The translations under genes and the position numbers were made by a program. The notes beneath the pieces were generated by a model. That model was not told where the DNA came from and ran no database searches. It was given only the letters and a program-made list of their open reading frames with translations. Shown here piece by piece: positions 57,901 to 64,000 of a stretch of DNA of 64,000 nt (positions are counted from its first letter, which is position 1; every line of letters begins with the position of its first letter). The DNA comes from Rotaria sp. Silwood1 (taxonomy: Eukaryota > Rotifera > Eurotatoria > Philodinida > Philodinidae), in assembly GCA_905250075.1 (NCBI GenBank), contig CAJNOP010000132.1:155735-219734 (forward strand). The letters run 5' to 3'.

Positions 57901-60900
57901 AAAGAAGTTTGTTCATGGGATATTTATCTATGCAAATAATTATCAAATGTTTAGATTTTGCTCGAAAATTTGTTGGCATATATATTATTAGCAATTGATA
58001 GATGATAACAAATATATGTATTATTTGGTTGGTTAGGAAGATATCTACGTATTAAGAAAAGAAGAGAGAGAAAAAAATAATAAAGGCAATGACAATATCG
58101 AGTATTCTGTTTAATATATGATAGCAACAATAATGAATAGAAAGAAAAAAAGGAACTAGTAACATCACCAAAAATTTTCCTATATATATATATATATGTC
58201 TGTCTCTTGCTTTTTTTGTAGGAGACACATGATAATACGTTGCACATTTTTCTATAGATATATGATCGAAGAGTGATGATAGCATTCTCTTTTTTTTTTG
58301 TGTCTCTCGTTTTTTTCTTTCCTAACAATGGTGTATATTCGTTCTGTTACCATTAATGAACGAGAATGCTGACCGAATTTTGTTTTCTGTTCTTTCAGTT
58401 TGTCTGTCTGTTGTATTATATTGATGCCACTGCTATCTTTTCCTCTCCACCCATTTTCCCAATATAGATCGTCTTTCTTCTTTTTTCTTTTCTTTCTTCA
58501 TATTAGTGCGAGCAATGAGATATATGAGAACATTCGTCTTCTCCTATTGATTCCACGAGTTCTTTTTTTTTTTTTTTTTTGTTGTTATTATTGTTGGTGC
58601 TATATCTACGATGTTATATTCATTTCTACCATCGGATAATTATTTGACATTAAATGTAAGTTTTTTTGGTTTACTAAACATTTTCTTCTTGTCTACATAT
58701 GTTAAGTCAACTGATAACTAATGTTGAAATAGGGTGGAGAATATAGGATGATTTGTTTTCGCATCAAAGATCTTTTCGAAATGCAAATATATATATATAT
58801 AGTAAAAGAAAGATCATATTCCCGGAAGCACATTAAATTAAAGATTAGAAATGCATATAAACTAGTTTGATAGAATAGCTTAACAAGGCTAGATATGACA
58901 ATAAATAACTATCAAAAAATTTTTCTTTCCTTTTTAGCCTTTAGTACCAACATTATTAGCAGCTGCAGCTTCATCATCATCAGGTTCAACAACGACCAAT
59001 AATACTACGGGACCATCATCAACAATAACTAATGGTACATATTCATCTCTATCATCTTCAATGGACTCATCTACATTGGTTACAATTCCTAGTCAACATC
59101 ATTCATATGCTTCTACAAAAATGAATAAAATATCCAATCTTATAATTGATTCAACATCACATTTACCAAAAATTGTTAATGTATCATCATCACCATCATC
59201 AATTATTGAATCAACAACGAACAGTAATACTAATACTAATACTACTACTAATAATAATATTATACAATCGTTATCTCCAAATGATAATGTATGTAAAAAA
59301 TCTTTAAAAAAAAAAAACAATACATAATTTTAATTATTTAAGATTCAATCAAATTCTTGTTCATCTCATTCACCTCAATCAACAAGTACAGTAACACCAA
59401 ATGGTTCATCATCATCATCATCATCATCATCAATACATAGTTCTAATACAACACACAAACGATTACATGTATCAAATATTCCATTTCGTTTTCGAGATGA
59501 TGATCTTAAAGCAATGTTTGAAGTAATTAGAAAGAAAATTAAAAGATTATTTTTTTTTACAAAAATTTTCTTTCGATTTAGCAATTTGGTGAAATTATTG
59601 ATACTGAAATTATTTTCAATGAACGTGGATCTAAAGTATGTCGAAAGAAAAAAAAAAAACTATAATATTTTTTTTTTGTTTTCAAATATTGACATTAAAA
59701 CAAAGTGACTTATATTCATTTATTTAATAATTATTAAATATTTCAAGTTAATTAGATTTTCTCTTTGCATAGAAACTATAAGATTATCTTCTGTCGATTT
59801 TCATTTAAAAGAAAAGAATATTATCTTAATTTTGCATGAAAATTTTGTTAAAATAGAATATTCAAAATTTCTATAATGATTAAATGAATTATTAAAATTA
59901 AGATTTTCTTTTTTTTTTTTTATTTGTCATATTTTACTTGATCATAGTTCGAAAGAAAAAGCCACAACTTGACTTGTCAAGTGGAAGAAAAGAATAGAGA
60001 TTTTTTGATTATATTAACTAAATAATCTAATAAAAAAAAAAAATGACAAGATGATTTAAATAAGAGACAATACTATTTCAGCTTAGAAAAGTGAAATATG
60101 TTTTTTTTTTTTCTTTTTCTCTATAGAAATGTTACAGTAAAGATTCTATCATAATAATTAAATATGAAAGCCGAGAAAAATTTTATTAAATTCTTTTGTT
60201 TTTATGTAGGGTTTTGGTTTTGTAACATTTGCGTCTAGTGATGATGCTGATACTGCTCGAGAAAAATTACATGGAGCTATTATTGAAGGACGTAAAATTG
60301 AAGTATGTATATGAAAGAATTTTTTCAATTAATATTCTTAATAATGTTTAATAATTACAAAACAAGAGTATATAAAGAATAAAATCTAGTTCATCTCTCT
60401 TCTTCTAGTTCTTTTTCTACTACTACTACTATGCGTGAATCAATATATATATAGGAGGTAGAGATAATGATACAAAAAAAAAAAGGCAACCAACTATTAC
60501 ACTCTCTATTACTCTTTTTTTTTTATTACTTCAAACAACTGTTTTCGTTTGCATGCCTGTTCTCGTGGCTGCTTGTTCGTCTTTTTCTACATTGATCGAT
60601 TGTTTTCTAATTTAAATTAGACAGAAAATTGATATAATTAAATCAACAAATAAATAAGAGAGCATGATAATATTCAACTATCAAATGCAAGTTTAACCTT
60701 TTGGCTATAGCCTTTAGAATTATTACTTAGTTCAATTTGTGTTTTCTATATGTTGTTGTCTATTTTTTTCCTGTTACCTACGTTCGAACTAAATTAGATT
60801 TAATGTATTTTTATTTTACAAAAAAAAAAAAATCCGATTCTCAGCGCATGATGCATGGTTGTTCGTTCATTAAAACCAAAAAAAAAAAAAACTTATTAAG

Positions 60901-62356
60901 TGAACGATCATTAATGATAAGATGACACTCGCATGTAAAACCATGCACATTAAATCTATGTATATATAATTGGAAACGTACTCTTGATATATTTGATTTG
61001 ATAGCAAATGTTTCAAATATATATGTGGAAAAAAAAAACAAGAAGTTTCTATTTTGTCATCGTAGATCATGCACATATTTTTTTAATACTTGACACATAT
61101 ATGAATGGCTCGGAAGTTTCAATCGAGCGAGATTTCTTTGTTTCTCTTTGCTTTTTGTCGGTGGATTGTTTGGCTCTAATTTTTATTTTTGTTCATATCA
61201 GTATTTAATTTCATAAGAAATTTTATTTAATTAGGTTAATATGGCTACTGCACGATCACAACCAAAACTTAAACCAGTTTTATCAAATCCATATAGTTAG
61301 TTGAAATAATTTATTTAAAAATTTCAAAAAAAAAAAAAAAAACAAAAACCATTATTTTCTTTAGATGTAATGATAAATGCACGACAACGTCCAACATTAA
61401 TCTCAGCTACACAAGCTGCAGGATTACGTACAGCAGCAGCAGCATTTACTACCGGTCTAGCTTTACCCGGTGGATATACGTAAGTTATTCATTCAAACAT
61501 TCTGTTGATACAATGTTTTATTTGATTTTATTTTTGAAGAATTTATCCTGATCAATTAACTACTTTGAGTGGTTTAACAGCTTATTCAATAGCTGCTACT
61601 GCTCAACCACAAACAGGTGTTCGTTATATAACAACAACTACACCACATGGCCTTACAACGACTGGACAACCCACTGGAACTTATACAATTGGGTAAATTG
61701 AGTTTAAAAAGAAAATGAACGAAACAATTTTAATTTTATCATTAGCGTTTTACCAATGGCTAATGGTATTAATACACCAACGGGATATATTATAAATGGA
61801 GCACCGACAACGAATATAACTTCAACTAATCAACTTGGGTAAGATATTTTATATTTGATTGTAATTGTGATATTGATGTGTATTTGTGTTTGTGTGAGAA
61901 ACTTATCCTTCGTTCTTAGTCCATTATTTCCCTCAGCAATACATGGAACATCATTATCAGCATTTGGACCCATCTTTTCTTCTAATTTAACTCCGTTGGT
62001 ATGCTCCATTCTTTTTCTTCTACACAAATCCGACTCGATATAAGCACTCTCTGTTCATAAAAGAAAATAAAAATTGTTTAAACGAAGCATGATGCATGAG
62101 TTGCATGTCAAGTCAATGTCATTCTTTTTATTTGCCGAGATTTTTTTTAGCTTAATCCGTATTATTAAGTTTTCTTTTTTCATATGAACATTTTTGTAGA
62201 CATGCATATCAAGAAGCGGCATATATAACTACAACACCCACTGGAACTATCGGTCCTATTACCGTAAGTTAATTTTAAATAAATAAAAATTTTTAAAACA
62301 TCAATGTTATTTCTTTATAGGGTATACGTAACAATGTTCGCTATACACCTTATTAG
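54957..62356 (+). CDS. RBFOX: RBFOX-family RNA-binding protein, at least 12 coding exons, about 517 aa
   Basis: RBFOX proteins bind UGCAUG in pre-mRNA and set alternative splicing, mainly in neurons and muscle. Exons: 54957-55148, 57192-57353, 58938-59288, 59343-59522, 59582-59635, 60210-60302, 61235-61295, 61365-61479, 61540-61692, 61746-61838, (61920-61998 optional), 62200-62263, about 62321-62356; all GT-AG and in frame when the 79-nt exon is skipped. The N-terminal 240 residues are Ser/Thr/Asn-rich low complexity. The single RRM has RNP2 ([20 protein letters not shown]), [17 protein letters not shown], and RNP1 (KGFGFVTF), followed by [20 protein letters not shown], almost the vertebrate sequence. 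The C-terminal half is Ala/Thr/Gly-rich and ends RNNVRYTPY, resembling the vertebrate NRFAPY end that directs nuclear import. No lesion is seen. The start ATG follows a long AT-rich leader; other 5' exons are likely. Confidence 0.9.
55210..55232 (+). other. Possible 23-nt microexon in RBFOX intron 1
   Basis: TTCTTACAG acceptor, 23 bases, then a GTAATC donor. Inclusion would shift the frame between exons 1 and 2, so it would be a poison or alternative-start exon, or chance. Confidence 0.25.
57354..58937 (+). other. RBFOX intron 2
   Basis: About 1.6 kb of AT-rich sequence with simple repeats: (TC)n near 57798-57818, (TA)n near 58182-58197 and 58789-58801, and a T run at 58562-58580. No coding exon recognised. 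Confidence 0.5.
60550..60935 (+). promoter_or_regulatory. GCATG cluster in RBFOX intron upstream of exon 61235
   Basis: TGCATG at 60550-60555 and 60852-60857, with GCATG at 60846-60850 and 60931-60935. UGCAUG/GCAUG is the binding site of the protein this gene encodes, so auto-regulation of the downstream exon is plausible. Presence of the motif is seen; use is inferred. Confidence 0.45.
61920..61998 (+). other. Frame-changing 79-nt optional exon of RBFOX
   Basis: Good acceptor (CGTTCTTAG) and donor (GTATGC). It reads [20 protein letters not shown] then SSNLTPL in the main frame. Because 79 is not a multiple of three, inclusion moves the next exon into another frame, ending ..YRSYYRYT* instead of ..RNNVRYTPY*. 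Skipping joins 61838 to 62200 ([12 protein letters not shown]). Both outcomes are open to a stop in the last exon, as expected of a true alternative exon. Confidence 0.65.
62087..62107 (+). promoter_or_regulatory. Triple GCATG cluster downstream of the 79-nt exon
   Basis: GCATG at 62087-62091 and TGCATG at 62093-62098 and 62102-62107, about 90 bases after the 79-nt exon. RBFOX proteins bound downstream of an exon usually promote its inclusion, so this looks like a feedback switch on the protein's own C-terminus. Confidence 0.6.
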
Positions 62357-64000
62357 CCCATTGACACCATATCATAGTGTTTTCTTTTTTTTTTCGAACA
62401 GTACTAGTATCTACATACATCGATTGTTTTTGTTTTCTTCCTGTTATTAAAAAAAAGCTGTCGTTCTTCCTTATCTCATGTATATATATACATATAAACG
62501 TGCTTCCTTTTTCTTCGTTGCACACAGTGAAGATTTTTTGTTTTCTGTAATCGATGCCTACTGATAATCAAAACATATTTAACAAAAACAAAAAAAAAAC
62601 AACAACAAAACAAACAAAAAATTATTATAACCTTTTTCTTTCTAATTGCTCAAGTTGTGCAATGTTTTCTTCTTCTCATTTATTCATGTATGTGTGATGT
62701 TGCATTTATTCTTTATCATCGATCAAAAAGCAGAAAAACAAATCGTATGTGGTGCTATATTATGCTTTCTATGTATGTGTGCGTGTGTATCTCGTTTTGG
62801 TTTTTTTTTTTTTGTTCTTTTATGTAAAAAAAAAACAAAACAAACAAAGAAAAATCAAAACTTTACAAAACAAAATGTAAAAGAACCATTACCGAGTCGA
62901 TGAAGATCTGTCATCTTTTCTTTTGTTGGTTTTTTTCTTTATTTTCTGCTGTTGTTACCATTATTGATTTGCCTATATCGTGCCGTTCTTTGCAACGATA
63001 TTGGTAAATTAATGTCTTCTGATGGTTTTTTTTTTGTTATCTAAACTTTTTTTCTTTCGTGCGATGATATTCGAGTGTCTGAACATATATGATCATAAAG
63101 AAACGTTTTCTTTTTTTACATAAACATATATATTTAAAGCAAACAAATCAATGGTCATAGCTCATGTTATTCAAAATGAAAAGATAAGTAATAAAGATTA
63201 GAATATAACTCAAGAATGACAATCCATATTTTAATTATATTGTTACTAGAAAAATAAAGACATATTCTGCAAATGCTTCGAACTTGTTTTTATTGCTTTA
63301 CAGATTTATTTTGTTAGTTTACAGCTATATATATATGATAGGTAATAAATCGAATGTAATAAAGACATCTTCATTATTAGATTTCAACAAAATAGACTTT
63401 GTCAACTTTATTATTAATATAGAAATATCTTTTTCTAAAATAAAGAAAACAATTTTATATTTTGGTAGAAGTCTAAAGTAGTTATCACGCTGTATAGCAA
63501 TGCGAGACAGTGTAAGATTTGACAATACATTTATCCTGTCTTATGAAAACTTGTTCCATCACTTAATGCAATTCTCGTGTAACTATAATTAATGTCGGAC
63601 ATCAGTTTAATGCTAATAGTTTGATGGTCAACTCGACGGAAATAGTAATTATTATATATAGTTGGAAAAAAATACATAAAAGAAACCATTATTTTTTATG
63701 TTAGATTCTTGACGAGCTACAATGATGTTTCAGTTGCTTCGTAGATCTATGGCACAGTTTTGCATTTATTACTACGTTTTTGAGATGATAACATAACCAA
63801 TGATTATTCTCCAAACGAAATATCACTTTGTGCTACATTAGAGTTTTTTCCTTATTAGGTCTATTGAGAGTACGCTGGAAGCTCTACAGGTATAAACGAT
63901 TTGATGGATGTATTGTATGAATTTGACTTTTTACCGTATTGAAGATTAATAAATCTATGAAAGAAAAGGCACTTTTGGTAGAAAATAAGTCATGTTTAAT
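62357..64000 (+). other. RBFOX 3' UTR and downstream flank
   Basis: T- and A-rich sequence with runs of T and of AAAC, typical of a long neuronal-type 3' UTR; AATAAAGA at 63253 and AATAAA-like strings near 63190 are candidate cleavage signals. No further gene is supported to the window end. Confidence 0.4.

Noticed and set aside
59375..59584. Minus-strand Asp-rich frame
   Set aside because: Antisense of the TCA (Ser) repeat in the RBFOX exon.

Overview
This window looks like nuclear DNA of a bdelloid rotifer, most like an AT-rich Rotaria-type genome. The call rests on AT-rich intergenic DNA with short GT-AG introns, an intronless ADP-ribosyltransferase/TPR gene, large LDLR-A/EGF/seven-helix receptors of a kind abundant in rotifers, and many arrays of TGTGGG, the hexamer reported for bdelloid telomeres. 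This is inference from gene content; no marker gene fixes the species.

Layout. 1-2493 (-): 5' part of a kinesin-3 (KIF1/unc-104) motor gene. 3500-4180: long hairpin element. 7526-11298 (+): MSK-type (RPS6KA4/5) two-kinase pseudogene with about a dozen in-frame stops. 12089-12464 (-): broken membrane-protein exon. 18005-21852 (+): intact four-exon F-box gene carrying a tRNA-derived SINE and a small TIR element in its introns. 22822-28376 (-): LDLR-A/EGF/7TM receptor pseudogene with one nonsense and two frameshift lesions. 31533-33887 (+): intact ART/TPR gene. 34836-37396 (-): a second receptor pseudogene, cut off at a TGTGGG array and split by a hAT-like element with a perfect 8-bp target duplication. 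37577-38211 (-): truncated HTH (CENP-B/pogo-like) gene. 38987-39127 (+): tail of an unidentified CDS emerging from an assembly gap. 44921-47347 (+): intact three-exon type I membrane protein. 50360-52598 (+): VIT/VWA (VWA5-like) pseudogene. 54957-62356 (+): intact RBFOX RNA-binding protein gene.

Two themes run through the window. First, roughly 7-53 kb is a graveyard: five recognisable genes keep their domain order but carry nonsense codons, many explicable as single transitions (CGA or TGG to TGA, CAA or CAG to TAA or TAG). The ART/TPR and F-box genes inside this stretch are intact, and the kinesin, membrane-protein and RBFOX genes at the edges are intact. Second, the same stretch carries many foldback elements whose inverted arms are filled with degenerate copies of an element-specific short motif (GGATCC, GATTGYCACT, GGACCC, GAAGTC, TTCGCCAATTGGCGAA, CCGGCC, TGTGGG). 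Four of them have recognisable 8-bp target duplications, pointing to hAT-type mobilisation. The TGTGGG arrays have the same inward-pointing geometry but no duplication I could find; one lies exactly between two truncated genes, as a healed or fused chromosome end would.

The genes are not an operon and show no shared pathway. The most instructive regulatory arrangement is in RBFOX: a 79-nt exon whose use changes the C-terminus is followed by a cluster of three GCATG sites, the binding site of RBFOX proteins themselves.
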